A program made the translations under genes and the position numbers. Below, one piece after another: positions 12,541 to 23,756 of a stretch of DNA of 64,000 bases (positions are counted from its first letter, which is position 1; every line of letters starts with the position of its first letter). This stretch comes from Ampullaceana balthica (taxonomy: Eukaryota > Mollusca > Gastropoda > Lymnaeidae). The DNA lies in the NCBI GenBank assembly GCA_944989445.1, contig CALYLW010000067.1:1099905-1163904 (forward strand), read 5' to 3'. The notes below the pieces were generated by a model, which was given only the letters and a program-made list of their open reading frames with translations, searched no databases and was not told the origin of the DNA.

Positions 12541-12795
12541 CTAATCCTTATTCATTTTACAGGTGCATTAATCCCTATAGAGCCCCACAAGCGTACTAAT
12601 CTAATACAGCCCTAAAGGTGTAATAATCCCTTTATAACACTACGGGTGCACTCATCCTACACAGCACTACGAATGCACTAATCCCCATATCGCACTACAT
12701 GTGTACTAATCCCTATACAGCTCTACGGGTGCACTAATCCCTATACAGCTTTGCGGGTGCACTAATCCTTATATAGCACTACAGGTGTATTAATA
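12541..12795 (+). repeat. 28-bp minisatellite, right part, degenerate
   Basis: About nine diverged copies of the array at 9925-12030, recognisable by GTGCACTAATCCCTATA. Greater divergence than on the left side fits an array margin. Confidence 0.85.
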
Positions 12796-13090
12796 GAGCT
12801 CCCCTAACAGCTATAACGTGCTCCGAACCACTCAAGTCTCAATTCAGACGTGTGTTAAGCCCCCTGTTTCCTCTCAGGTGACGCCGTCGTGGACTAGCTC
12901 CCCTGAGACGCCACTGAAACTGTAAAACGAGAAGTTTGATTAGCTCTGGCCGGGTGAACCACCAGTAACGGGAATGAAGTGTTTCAGTGGGCCATCACTT
13001 GGCCATAACTTGGCCATCGGCGAGACCTCTGATGGTGGGGACCATTAAAAGGCCGTCTGCTGGACTGGTCTGGCCTGGTTGGGCTTTGTT
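12796..13090. other. GC-richer unique segment
   Basis: This segment has clearly higher GC than its surroundings and no tandem structure. It contains the candidate splice acceptor and short frame described separately. Near 13035-13080 there are alternating GGCC-rich phrases. I see no tRNA promoter boxes and no terminal repeats. Confidence 0.4.
12878..12925 (+). CDS. Candidate short terminal coding exon
   Basis: A pyrimidine tract ending CCCCCTGTTTCCTCTCAG runs into a 15-codon open frame, VTPSWTSSPETPLKL, that closes with TAA at 12923. The acceptor is strong by consensus, and the following DNA could be a 3' untranslated region. Against it, the peptide is too short to assign to a family, no polyadenylation signal lies close by, and chance occurrence is quite possible. 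If real, the upstream 28-bp array would lie in its intron. Confidence 0.25.
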   Translation: MTPSWTSSPETPLKL

Positions 13091-13621
13091 TCGTCTATGT
13101 CCAGAAATACAGCTGACGTTTTCCTGGTCACTTCATCCGGGTTAGTTTAGAAAGTAAATAGAGAAGCATGTCACGTTTAGGGTGGAAACAGAAGACTGGA
13201 TAATTTTGTTTTCTTGTATTTCACAAGACCGCTTCATCTTCTGCATTTCTATTTATTTATTCGCAATTCCACAATTTAATATCTTTCAATGGAAGATTGC
13301 TAATTGTAGTTATTTAAAGGAAGGGGCGTATTATTGTTTTATACACAAAGAATTGCATGACGGCCATAAAATTGTTGTTAATATAATTTGGAAGTTGATA
13401 ATAATAAATATGATCCTGGACATATTTCCACACACTAAAGCAATTGAAAAAAAAACTGCGCCTAAATAATTAAGAAAATAAAACAAAAAAGAGCACAAAA
13501 GTGTTCCTAATTAGTTGAGCTACATGGCGTTTAATTTAAGTAATGGATCAGATATTGCAGCAGGGGCTAGAATTACCTTATAATTTGTGTGATGATTTAC
13601 AGCCCTTACATTCAGATTTGT
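13091..13621. other. Gene-free stretch
   Basis: The open frame 13182-13469 (95 codons, rich in I, F and K) resembles no known family and has AT-driven composition, so it is not called a gene. Confidence 0.4.
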
Positions 13622-14027
13622 AAATTTGATGGGGTGTCGCTTTCACTGAAAGTTAGCTGAAAGTCCTGAGATACAATATAAATTTGATGGGGTGTCGCTT
13701 TCACTGAAAGTTAGCTGAAAGTCCTGAGATACAATATAAATTTGATGGGGTGTCGCTTTCACTGAAAGTTAGCTGAAAGTCCTGAGATACAATATAAATT
13801 TGATGGGGTGTCGCTTTCACTGAAAGTTAGCTGAAAGTCCTGAGATACAATATAAATTTGATGGGGTGTCGCTTTCACTGAAAGTTAGCTGAAAGTCCTG
13901 AGATACAATATAAATTTGATGGGGTGTCGCTTTCACTGAAAGTTAGCTGAAAGTCCTGAGATACAATATAAATTTGATGGGGTGTCGCTTTCACTGAAAG
14001 TTAGCTGAAAGTCCTGAGATACAATAT
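13622..14027 (+). repeat. 58-bp tandem repeat, seven near-identical copies
   Basis: Exactly seven 58-bp units start AAATTTGATGGGGTGTCGCT. I see no difference between copies. Each unit holds a short inverted motif, TTTCACTGAAA, and a repeated CTGAAAG. The uniformity points to recent expansion or strong homogenisation, or to assembly from very recent copies. Confidence 0.95.
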
Positions 14028-14334
14028 AAAACAATTGTCTTGGGTCTGATAAGTCCAGCTAAACTCTTGACCAACTGTTACCCACAACACAACACCGATT
14101 TTGGAAATGTATAATGGTCTGTACGATATTACCAAAATTGATAGTTTTGTCTTATTTTGTACTAAAGCTAAGTCAAACATATAAGGTGGGTTTAAATAAG
14201 GAAATATTCTGTCATAGGTCCACAAATTCATTGTTCTTTAGAAGTCTTATTTAAAAATATTTATTTGGTCAAAATTTGTTAATTTGGAAAAGCATGTCAT
14301 GAAGCTGATCATCATGCAGAACCCAAGCATAAGT
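14028..14334. other. Spacer
   Basis: No recognised feature. A 76-codon minus frame at 14001-14231 overlaps the repeat end and matches nothing known. Confidence 0.35.
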
Positions 14335-14754
14335 GGTGAGGGTTCAGGCAGAGGGTTCAAGGTGAGGATTCAAGGTGAGTGTTTCAGGTGAGGGTTCAAG
14401 GTGAGTGTTCCAGGTGAGGGTTCCAGGTGAGGGTTCAAGGTGAGTGTTACAGGTGAGCGTTCAAGGTGAGGGTTAAGGCGAGGGTTCAAGGTGAGTGCTC
14501 CAGGTGAGGGTTCAAGGTGAGTGTTCCACGTGAGGGTTCAAGGTGAGTGTTCCAGGTGAGGGTTCAAGGTGAGTGTTCCAGGTGAGGGTTCAAGGTGAGT
14601 GTTTCAGGTAAAGTTTCAAGGTGAGTTTGCCAAGTGAGGTTTCAAGGTGAGTTTTCCAAGTGAGGTTTCAAGGTGAGTTTTCCAGGTGAGGTTTCAAGGT
14701 GAGGGTTCAAGGTGAGGGTTCAAGGTGAGGGTTCAAGGTGAGGGTTCAAGGTGT
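14335..14754 (+). repeat. 13-bp minisatellite
   Basis: About 32 copies of a unit of about 13 bp, AGGTGAGGGTTCA, alternating with AGGTGAGTGTTCC. The right side has become homogeneous. Every unit contains GGTGAG, which looks like a splice donor. This matters if the array is transcribed on the plus strand. Confidence 0.9.
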
Positions 14755-15324
14755 GGATTTACCTAAAATCTCTTTGGAAACGATCGCAAGCTAAAGGAAA
14801 CATGCTGGAGACGGGACTTTGTAGATGTTCGAAATATCATTGTGTGTGTGTGCCTGTCTTATTGAGTTTGTGTGTTCCAAGGAGTGTGTGCGTGTGTGTC
14901 TCAGTCTCTGTGTGCGAGTTTTGTTTTGTTTCAAAATGCTATCGCTCTCAATCTTGGTGAGTTACAGTGGCAGTCCGCAGAGATTTTCTCCAACGTTCAC
15001 GGACAACGGGGTGGGGTGGGGGAAGAATCATAGCTTGAATTTTTTTTGCAAATTTAAACAAATGGATTTTGTAATAGCTGTGATGGAAATCATCTCAATA
15101 AATGTCAAAATTTTAAAGGGAAACGATTTTTCAAAAATATTATGACTTCTTTCCTTTAAAAAAAAACAGCTGCAGCTCAAATTGAAAGGCATTAACGCTG
15201 GCGATGAGATCAGACATATACGGGAGATGAAAACATTTGAACAAATCAGGATTGGACGTTTATAACGATCTTTAAGGTACCTCTGTTCATAAATTATTAT
15301 TTTACTCTAATTTATTATTATTAC
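14755..15324. other. Gene-free stretch with GT-rich patch
   Basis: A TGTGTGTG-rich patch lies at 14837-14920. A CAG at about 15170 is followed by 32 codons ending in TAA at 15264, reading without obvious bias toward a known protein. I do not call it an exon. Confidence 0.35.
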
Positions 15325-15604
15325 CACGTTTTTATTAACTTGCTTTCGTGTCTGTCTGTCCGCAACTTTTCAAATTTGTCAACGTACAATTTTACCACAG
15401 ATACATCTTAGATGACAATGCAATGTATCAAAATTTCAGATCGATCGAATGTACTGCAATTAAATTAATGCATTTTTTTAGTTTTATCTCTATATAACAT
15501 CTGTATCCATCTGCTGTAGTTCAATTTCACGTGCCGAGTTCACCCCGTGACCTCATCGCCGTTGGGCGGGCGATGATGAGGTGTTTGGTAAAATAAATAG
15601 AGGT
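15325..15604 (+). repeat. Dispersed repeat family B, left copy of an inverted pair
   Basis: It runs from ACCACGTTTTTATTAACTTG through a GTCTGTCTGTCC block, TTTTACCACAGATA, a GATCGATCGAA core and a GACCTCATCG segment to GAGGTGTTTGGTAAAATAAA. The same order of landmarks occurs in reverse complement at 19985-19640. It shares the GATCGATCGAA core with family A. No coding potential. Confidence 0.75.
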
Positions 15605-15930
15605 AAAAAAAAAGATTTTTAAAAAAAACACGTTTTTATTAGTGGACTAAAAAGAAGAAAATAATTTAAAACTTATAAGTTCAAGTACTTTGATTTAATA
15701 TGAGTAAAAACGTGGGGCGACTGCTTATGAGGTTTTACATATGCAGTTCACTCATTCTCTCACTTATAGATCTCTCTTTTGCCTTCTAAATTATAAATCT
15801 TTAACTTTTATACCAAACAGCCGGCCCACGTTTTTAGTCATATTAAATTAAAGTACTTGAAGATATAAGTTTTAAATTATTTTCTTCTTTTTAGTCCGCT
15901 TATAAAAACGTGGTTTTTAAAAATCCTTCT
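15605..15930. repeat. Foldback element with about 105-bp inverted arms, copy 1
   Basis: The left arm 15614-15719 (ACACGTTTTTATTAGTGGAC ... AAAAACGTGGGGCG) is the near reverse complement of 15823-15925 (CGGCCCACGTTTTTAGTCAT ... AAAACGTGG). The spacer is about 100 bp. The structure can form a long hairpin and is repeated at 19250-19580. It could be a MITE, but no target duplication is evident because it is embedded in family B sequence. Confidence 0.85.
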
Positions 15931-16257
15931 TTCACTTTTATTTTAGAAATGCAAACTAACATCTAACAACAACAAAGTTATCAAATCCTGAAATCAAAAC
16001 GCGAGAAATTAGATAAATTTTGGCTTTTGTTTTGAATATTTACAATTCTTTTCTTTTTAAACAATTTTTAAAGATTCCCGAACTTATCTTAGTGTAAAGT
16101 TACCAGCGCTTCTTTTCAAAACTTGTTCGGAAACAATTCTACAATCTGACGTTAAATCAACAAAAGATTCAAAGAAAAAACTTGTGGGGGTTTAAAAAGG
16201 CATCTTATAGGTTAGCTGGGATATTGTGTGTGTGTGGGGGGGGGGCTTTCAGTTTGG
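15931..16257. other. AT-rich spacer
   Basis: No recognised feature. It ends with a G-run next to the following minisatellite. Confidence 0.3.
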
Positions 16258-16890
16258 GTGCGTCGGAGTGTTAACTATGGCTGTGTTAGGGTGTGAACTA
16301 TGGCTGAGTTAGGGATATTAACTATGGCTGTGTTAGGATGTTAGCTATGGCTGTGTTAAGGTGTGAACTATGCCTGTGTTAGGGTGTTAACTATGGCTGT
16401 GTTAGGGTGTTAACTATGGCTGTGTTAGGGTGTTAACTATTGCTGTTAGGGTGTTAACTATGACTGTGTTAGGGTGTTAACTATTGCTGTTAGGGTGTTA
16501 ACTATGGCTGTGTAAACTATGGTTTCTTTAGAGCGAGAACTATGGATGTGTGAACAATGGCTGCGATGGAAAGTTTACTATTGCTATGTGGACTATGTCT
16601 GTGTTGGAGTGTGAACTATGGCTGTATTGGAGTGTGAACTATGGCTGTGTTGGAGTGTGAACTATGGCTGTATTGGAGTGTGAACTATGGCTGTGTTGGA
16701 GTGTGAACTATGGCTGTGCTGGAGTGTGAACTATGGCTGTTTTGGAGTGTGAACTATGGCTGTGTTGGAGTGTGAACTATGGCTGTGTTGGAGTGTGAAC
16801 TATGGCTGTGTTGGAGTGTGAACTATGGCTGTGTTGGAGTGTGAACTATGGCTGTGTTGGAGTGTGAACTATGGCTGTATTGGAATGGGA
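16258..16890 (+). repeat. 23-bp minisatellite
   Basis: About 27 copies. The left half has TGTGTTAGGGTGTTAACTAT plus GGC and the right half has TGTGTTGGAGTGTGAACTAT plus GGC. Diverged units lie between them (16500-16610), so two subarrays have homogenised separately. Confidence 0.9.
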
Positions 16891-17635
16891 TTTGTGCAGT
16901 GCCAGAGTGTTTAAAGATGTCGTATATGTTGAGACAACTCAAGTCGCATAAAACATATCTTTCCCCCCATAACCAATCCTATATCTCTATGGAAATGTAT
17001 TTGTAATTAAACAATATAATTTGAAATGTCACGCAGTGTCTGTCCGTGACGCTATGCGAGGTAACTCCCGATAAAAAATGAAAATATAGGAGTAAAAATT
17101 TTGCATTCGAGATTAACAAAATGTGTTTCTAGCCATAAAATATTGAGACGTGACGTCATTAATTATTTGAGCTTTTATTAATGTGTGAAGGGAACGAAGT
17201 AAAAAGAGCCTTGTTTTATTTGATTAATATTATTTTTTTTGTATTAAATGTCCGTTTTTGTGTATTAGTCCATGTCAATATTACGTACGTAATTATAAAT
17301 TTAATTTTCTATATTAATATATAACATTCGTTTTTCGGTTTATGAAATATACAATTGGTTGTCGTTTAGTTGTCAAGTTTCGATGCGTTTTGAACTACAA
17401 AGCCAATATTTATTACAGCAAATGAAATTTGCCAACTTATGCTTCAGTTTAGCGTTTGTTTTTCTTTTATACACTTTGAGATTGCATATTTGTATGTTTA
17501 AAAAAATAATATATTTAAAAATCGGACTCCTCCCCACAATAGTTTTTTTAATGGTTATTTACATGTCATATTTTAATGCGTCTTAGACTAATTTGGAATA
17601 ATAAAATCTTTGCTTTTAATATAGAACTGGGAGGG
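16891..17635. other. Gene-free AT-rich stretch
   Basis: A motif TTTGAAATGTCACG followed by GTGTCTGTCCGTGACGCTA at about 17018-17055 recurs near 18832-18870. The frame at 17359-17586 is hydrophobic but AT-driven and unassigned. Confidence 0.4.
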
Positions 17636-18165
17636 GTGCTGACTTGACAATAATGAAAACGTTTATTATAATTCCTAAAACGTGTATATTAAATTTCTAT
17701 ATACGATTATCTGTTGATACTGCAATATTTTCTTTTATCCAGTGATTAACTTTACTTCAAAGGTTTTCATGCAAAATAAATAGTTCTTTGTTATTCATAT
17801 TTGTAAATAGTGACGATTTTTTATTTACATGTTTTTGATAATGTAAAGGTAATATAATGTATGGACCAATGGGCGCATAAACTGACAAGTCATAATAGAT
17901 CTTGAAAAGGTGCTGACTTGACAATAATAAAAACGTTTATGTGAATTACTAACACGTTTATATTAAATTGTAAATATGATTAACAGTTGATAATTTAATC
18001 TTTTCTGTTATCCTGTGACAAACTTTGCTTACTACGTTTCATGCAAAATGAATAGTTCTTTATTATTAACATGTGTAAAAATTACATTTTATTTTTTACA
18101 TGTTTTGGTAATGTGGTAATAATGTATGGACAAATGGGCGAATAAACTGACAAGTCATAATCATC
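17636..18165 (+). repeat. Diverged tandem duplication, about 270 bp x 2
   Basis: Both copies begin GGTGCTGACTTGACAATAAT and end ATAAACTGACAAGTCATAAT (first about 17636-17895, second about 17910-18162). They differ by many substitutions and small gaps, so the duplication is old. No coding content. Confidence 0.85.
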
Positions 18166-19249
18166 AATGAAGCTTAAACTGCTTCAAATCACAGATGTCC
18201 TTGATGTGGATCACATTACAGTCACATGATTTATTTTTAACGCTCTGTGCTGTATTATTGGTGCACTCATAATTGGTGCGCACTATTCAATGCCGCAAGT
18301 TAACGTCCGGCTGACTCCTCAGCAATATCTGTTAATACTTCGAAATTCAAACTTCTTTGCTGTAGTATCACCTTATGCTGAGTGTAATTCACTATGCATT
18401 TACTATTATCCTGATTATATCATTATTATTCATGCAAACTTATATAACGCGAAGCCTAAGCTTGGAGGTTTTCTCATAACACATATATTCGTATATATAA
18501 TCAAAATATATACTATGCTATGTCCGTTCGTAACGCTAGATTTTAGAAAGCGCACCTCGAAAAAAAATAGCCTTGGAAAAAAAATTGCAAAAAAATTGTT
18601 TTAAACAAACAAAAAAACACACCATTTTCAAACGTCCGAATAACATTGTTCAATATGGAAAAGAGAATTAACTTTTCCCTCTTGGTCTCTACATTTTCTG
18701 ATTATTTACTATGCGGCTTTCAAGCAAAAGGGACAATTACAAATACTGAAATATATCCATTTTGAAAACTCCCGTCATTTTTGACAGGTAATACACTGGT
18801 TTAAAAATAATCCATTGGCATAAAACAATAAATTTGAAATGTCACGTCTGTAGTGTCTGTCCGTGACGCTACTAGTTTTAGAAAGCAGCGCACCAAAATT
18901 ACTGCACCAAAGGCATCAAAAGGTGTGCAAATTAAAGATGCGCTGTAAAAAAAAATTACTACGTCATTATTTTAGCTCATATTTTAATTTACGAAATAGG
19001 AAAAATGTAAAAAGAGGATTTGATGATGGTTAATTATAAAATAAAAAAAAACAAAGGGGGCGCTGTAGGCGCCATACAACCCCTATTATAAAATACTTTG
19101 TGTACATTTCAGAAAGTTTAATATTTCGTATTTATCAAACAAGGACAAGTTAGTTGGACTTTTGAAAAGTGCATGTTTCAAAATAAATAGATCTCAGCTG
19201 AAAACTTCCGTCATTTTTGACGTGTGATACGCTAGTTTAATAAATGAGG
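18166..19249. other. Gene-free stretch
   Basis: The frame 18290-18604 (104 codons) resembles no known family. CCGTCATTTTTGAC motifs near 18772 and 19208 are a short dispersed repeat. Confidence 0.4.
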
Positions 19250-19580
19250 TAAAAAACTGATTTTTAAAAACCACGTTTTTACAAGCGGACTAAAAAGGAG
19301 AAAATATTTTAAAACTTGTAAGTTCAAGTACTTTAATTTAATATGACTAGAAACGTGGGACGGGCGCTTATGAGGTTTAACATATGCAGTTCACTCATAC
19401 TCTCACTTATAGACCTCTCGTTTGCCTTCTAAATTAGAAATCTTTCATTTTTATACCAAACACCCGCCCCACGTTTTAGTCATATTAAATCGAAGTACTT
19501 GAACTTACAAGTTTTAAATTATTTTCTTCTTTTTAGTCCGCCTGTAAAAACGTGGTTTTTAAAAATCAGTTTTTTACCTT
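19250..19580. repeat. Foldback element, copy 2
   Basis: Arms 19250-19365 and 19463-19578 are near-perfect inverted repeats bounded by GAGGTAAAAAACTGATTTTT and its complement. It is homologous to 15605-15930, including the CACTCATTCTCTCACTTATAG-like spacer. Confidence 0.85.
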
Positions 19581-19985
19581 TATTTATTTTATTCTTTTTA
19601 GTCCACTAATAAAAACTTGGTTTTTAACAATATTTTTTTACCTCTATTTATTCTACCAAACACCTCACAAGCGCCCGCCCAAGGTTTTAAAAACATTGTG
19701 ATGTGGTCACGGTGGGAACTCGCGTATGTCAACAAAAGCCGACGGTACAGATGCTTATATATAGACTATAGATGAACTAAAAAGTTCAATAATTTAATAA
19801 CGGTACGTTCGATCGATTTGAAATTTTAATACAATGTATTGTCATCCAAGATCTATCTGTGGTAAAATTTTCAGATCTCTAGGACCATCAGAAGTGGTTC
19901 AATTTTACGTTGGCAGATTTGAAAAAATCTTGGACAAACCAACAAACAGGAACGAAAGCGAGATAATTAAAACGTGGTAAAAATA
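19581..19985 (-). repeat. Family B repeat, inverted copy
   Basis: Reverse-complement counterpart of 15325-15665. It starts with a fragment of the foldback arm, AGTCCACTAATAAAAAC, continues through CCTCTATTTATTCTACCAAA and the GATCGATTTGAAATTT core, and ends AAAACGTGGTAAAAATAA. It faces the left copy across about 4 kb. Confidence 0.75.
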
Positions 19986-20792
19986 ATCCATTAAACTATT
20001 TTTTAAAAAAAAACCAACAACTCACATGCCAAACAAAATATAAAGTAAGCGAACATATTTATTTTAAAGTCATATTTATAACAGATCTTTCAGATGTGAT
20101 TCATCGGCTGCTGCCAAGGATCGTTACTAAGGCTTGTAAACAAAACACTAAATAAACATTTGGTGTTCGATTCCTTTGTGAGTCTTAAAAATACTGATAT
20201 ACATTTTCCCTAAACGTTATTTTCCTCCCGTGTGTTGAAAACTGTAAACACCGAGTTAAGTCCCGGTCAACAAATCACAGAGTCAATGACCAGGACAGCA
20301 CAAAGTAGCCGTACGGTGATGGATGATCAAAGGAGGGGAAACGCAGTCGATAACAATTTCAATCATTTAGAGATCACGGATTGGTCATTAAAATGTTAGG
20401 GAAATTCACTCTAAGTGGGTCACAGCCTAAACGGTGGCTGTAGAGTGAAGTCATAAATCTCAAAGTCAAAAGTCAAGTTACACACATTTCATTCGGAGAA
20501 TTGAGATGCATACACCAAACTCTTTTAATGTAATTATAATTGTTTTTTTTTAAAAATATATAAACAAAGTTCCAGTATTGTGCATGTCACTGATTGTACA
20601 GTTCCGAAATCCACAATTGGGAAAAGCCGCTAAACATTTAATTGTTTGAAATGTGAGAAAACAATTTTTTAAACTATCTGTATCAAAATAAACGCCTATA
20701 CTCGGTGAAAGAAGTTAATGGAATTTGACTTAGATCCCACTGAGCTATGTTTTCAACATTTCATCTGACATTCTATTTTTCTTATAATTTTA
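19986..20792. other. Gene-free AT-rich stretch
   Basis: No recognised gene, repeat or RNA. Confidence 0.35.
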
Positions 20793-20815
20793 CTAGCAGA
20801 CGTGCGTTGCAACGA
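20793..20815 (-). mobile_element. Helitron-like 3' end (candidate)
   Basis: Read on the minus strand, a perfect palindrome CGTTGCAACG is followed by GCACGTCTG and then CTAG before T. A small hairpin close upstream of CTRR is the signature of Helitron 3' ends. A sibling lies at 63149-63175. Confidence 0.35.
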
Positions 20816-22068
20816 TCTCAGTAAAAAGGAATACATATAGATAAAAAAGGAATTACATTTAGGGTCACCGGGTCCATCAGTTTAACATATGAAGTTAAAA
20901 AGCTGTTCATTTCAATCAATTTCATAACAAATATATAAATATATTTATCTATATTTATCAATATCGTGTAAAATTGAATGGGCAATACAATATTAAAAGT
21001 TAGTAAAAAAACACATTTAGGGCCCCCAGTTCCAGGAAATTGAAATTAGCAGTTCAGTGCCCTATATTAATTTAATTTAGGCTCTTAAGTTTTTATATAC
21101 CGAGTTTGGTCAAAATCCAGTTATTTTCTCATTATCTAACACTTAAACTAATTTTTATATAGCTAATATAATGAAAAAATACATTAAGGGGCCCCCGGGC
21201 CCATTCGGTTCAAGATTTACATTTTGAAAATCTGTTCATTTAAATTCAGTTTCCTCATGGATATATTTCTCAAGATCGTTAAAATCTGAGTGGGAAATAA
21301 TATCTTAGAGTATACAAAAAAAAGACATTTGGGGCCCCCGGCCCTGAACAATTGGACATTAGAAGTGCAGTGCCATTTTTTATTTTAATATGGGCTACCA
21401 AGTTTTTATATACAAAGTTTGGTTAAGATCCAATCATTTACTCAGTAGCTAACGCATAAACTAATTTTATATAGCTCATATAAGCAAAAAGCGACATTAA
21501 GGGCCCCAGGGCCCAATTAGTGCAAGATATCAAGTTCAAAACACCTATTTATTTCAATCATTTTTATAGTGGATATATTTATCTATATTTCTCAAGATCT
21601 TTAATAATTGAATTGGGAATAAAATCTTAAACGTTTATGAAAAAAGACATTTTGGGCCCCCAGCCCCGAATAAATGGACATTTGGAAATTAGACTATAGT
21701 ATTTTAATATAGGCTATCAAGTTGTTATATACCAAGTTTGGTCAAGATCCATTCATTTTCCAAGCAGCTAAGCCTTAAACTAATTTTTATATAGCTCATA
21801 TTAGAAAAAAAACATTATGGGCCCCCGGTGCCCCATGAGTGTTGAAATTAGAAGAAAAGTAGCCTATTTCCATCCCGGGAGCGTACTCAAAAGTCTCCAA
21901 AATTTTCATGGCGATCGGATGAATGGTTTAGTCAGCTATAACATACATGCACACATACTTTGATTTATATATATATTGAGATTATGTAGTTTGTGCTAAG
22001 TTATTTCTAATCAGTCTTACTTTATTATGTTGTTCCAAATTATATTTTTCAATCTGTCTTATATAATA

Positions 22069-22097
22069 CTAGGGGCAAGTACCCGGCTTTCCCGGGT
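22069..22097 (-). mobile_element. Helitron-like 3' end (candidate)
   Basis: On the minus strand a 6-bp stem, ACCCGG-GAAAG-CCGGGT (22081-22097), is followed eight bases later by CTAG at 22069-22072 and then T. This arrangement fits a Helitron terminus. No Rep/Hel coding sequence is present, so any element would be non-autonomous. Confidence 0.4.
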
Positions 22098-22098
22098 T

Positions 22099-22495
22099 TA
22101 ACAATAACAGCAACAAAAACAACAACAAAAACAACAACAAAACAACAACAAAAACAACAAAAAAACAACAAAAACAAAAAACACAAAAACAACAATAACA
22201 AAACAACAACTACAACAACAACAACAAAGCAACAACAACAAAACAACAACTACAACAACAACAGCAACAACAACAAAGCAACAACAACATGAAGGAAATT
22301 GTCGTCGCAGGGCAAGGGATGTGTACAACAACAAAAATAACAACAAAACAACAACAAAAACAACAAAAAATCAACAAAAACAAAAAACAACAAAAACAAC
22401 AAAAACAAAACAACAACAACAACAACATCAACAACAAAGCAACAACAACAAAACAACAACTACAACAACAACAAAGCAACAACAACAAAACAATT
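22099..22495 (+). repeat. (CAA)n-rich low-complexity block
   Basis: Nearly uninterrupted CAA/AAC triplets with occasional AAAAC and GCA units. The block is split by about 40 bp of unique sequence at 22287-22327, and the two halves share internal variant order, indicating a partial duplication. It generates glutamine/asparagine/threonine-rich frames on one strand and cysteine/valine/leucine-rich frames on the other. None is a gene. Confidence 0.95.
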
Positions 22496-22803
22496 ATTTT
22501 ATGGCGATAGTCACCTTCTTGTTAATCTCTACACCAAAATGCTTATTATTTTGAGTCATTATGTTACGTCTTAATTTTCAATAATTTTTTATTTTATATA
22601 GCTCATATAAGGAAAAACTACATTTTGGGCCCCCGGCCCCCAGTATCTTATATATATGGAACGAAACCTGTTTAATAATCTTTCCGGTATAATTTTGTGT
22701 ATGTGTACCAAATTTCACGTTATTTGGTTGTCTGGATCTTGAGTTATTAGGGAACAAACAGACAGTCAGACAGACAACAAATGCGTCTTATATGTATAAG
22801 AAG

Positions 22804-22804
<1 letters not shown>

Positions 22805-22887
<83 letters not shown>

Positions 22888-22927
22888 TATGTATATATAC
22901 TAGCAAAATACCCGCGCCTTGCAGCGG
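22805..22927. repeat. (AT)n microsatellite ending at a CTAG hairpin motif
   Basis: An AT dinucleotide array (22805-22899) abuts CTAG at 22900-22903 and a CCGC/GCGG hairpin (22912-22927). The latter is another Helitron-like end in minus orientation. Microsatellites next to such ends are common but do not prove the class. Confidence 0.6.
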
Positions 22928-23532
22928 AAAATTAGGGTTTCATATAGCATTGAGAACTAGCGTAACACCAATTAAAATCACCAATTGATTTCAATCTTGA
23001 TCATGATGGATATATTAAATATATTAACTTCGCCATCTTGTCTGTCTGTCGTGGTACGCGTGAAAAAAAGTAAAAAATGACACAGTTCAGGTGATCCTAT
23101 CGAGCTGATAATTTAAATATTCGTCGGTGTGTTACCATTGCGGGAGGGTACTCAACAACTTCCGTAAGTTTCATTCTCCTACCTACATGAGAAATCGGAG
23201 AATGAGTGATGTATCTGTTTTTATATAAGAAAACAAAATACATTTGGGCCCCCGACCCCAGGGAGTGATAATTTAAATATTTTTGTCGCCTGTTACCATC
23301 GCGGTAGTGTACTCAACACCTTCCAAAAGTTTCATGCTTCTATCTACACGGGATATTGGAGAATTAGTGACAGTGCTTTTTTCAGTGGGAACTCATGGGA
23401 ACTGAGTTCCCATACCTTTTTTGGCCAGATTCGTGTATATTTATATAAATAGTCGGCATTTTACTTACTGTCAGTCCTTTTTACAGTGGGGACTCACGGG
23501 AACAACGTAAATTACAGTTTACAAATAAACAA

Positions 23533-23637
23533 ACCAAGTGGTAAACGCTGTTATTCCACTAATATGATATCTATGAACCATAGATATCATATTAGTTATT
23601 GTTAGTAGAATAAGAATAACAGAGTTTGCCACTTGTC
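23533..23637. repeat. Large imperfect palindrome inside the hAT element
   Basis: The inner arms ACTAATATGATATCTATG and CATAGATATCATATTAGT are perfect complements around a 3-nt loop (about 23557-23595). Outer arms CAAGTGGTAAACGCTG and its partner near 23615-23637 also pair, with an unpaired bulge on the right. Confidence 0.85.
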
Positions 23638-23756
23638 GTGGCCTATTTCTATTTCCGGAGGGGCTGATTTTAGTACAAACTTTGGTAAATAATTTTTCTA
23701 TGTCATTTTAAAGTTTAGAAATTAATAATAATTAAACAAGCAAAAAAGCGTTGAAA

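Noticed and set aside
15153..15264. Possible 32-codon terminal exon after a CAG
   Set aside because: The preceding bases are an A-run rather than a pyrimidine tract, so the acceptor is poor. No homology is recognised.
22049..22554. Poly-asparagine/glutamine and poly-cysteine/valine frames
   Set aside because: They are translations of CAA triplets and their complement. Such frames are unavoidable in this block.
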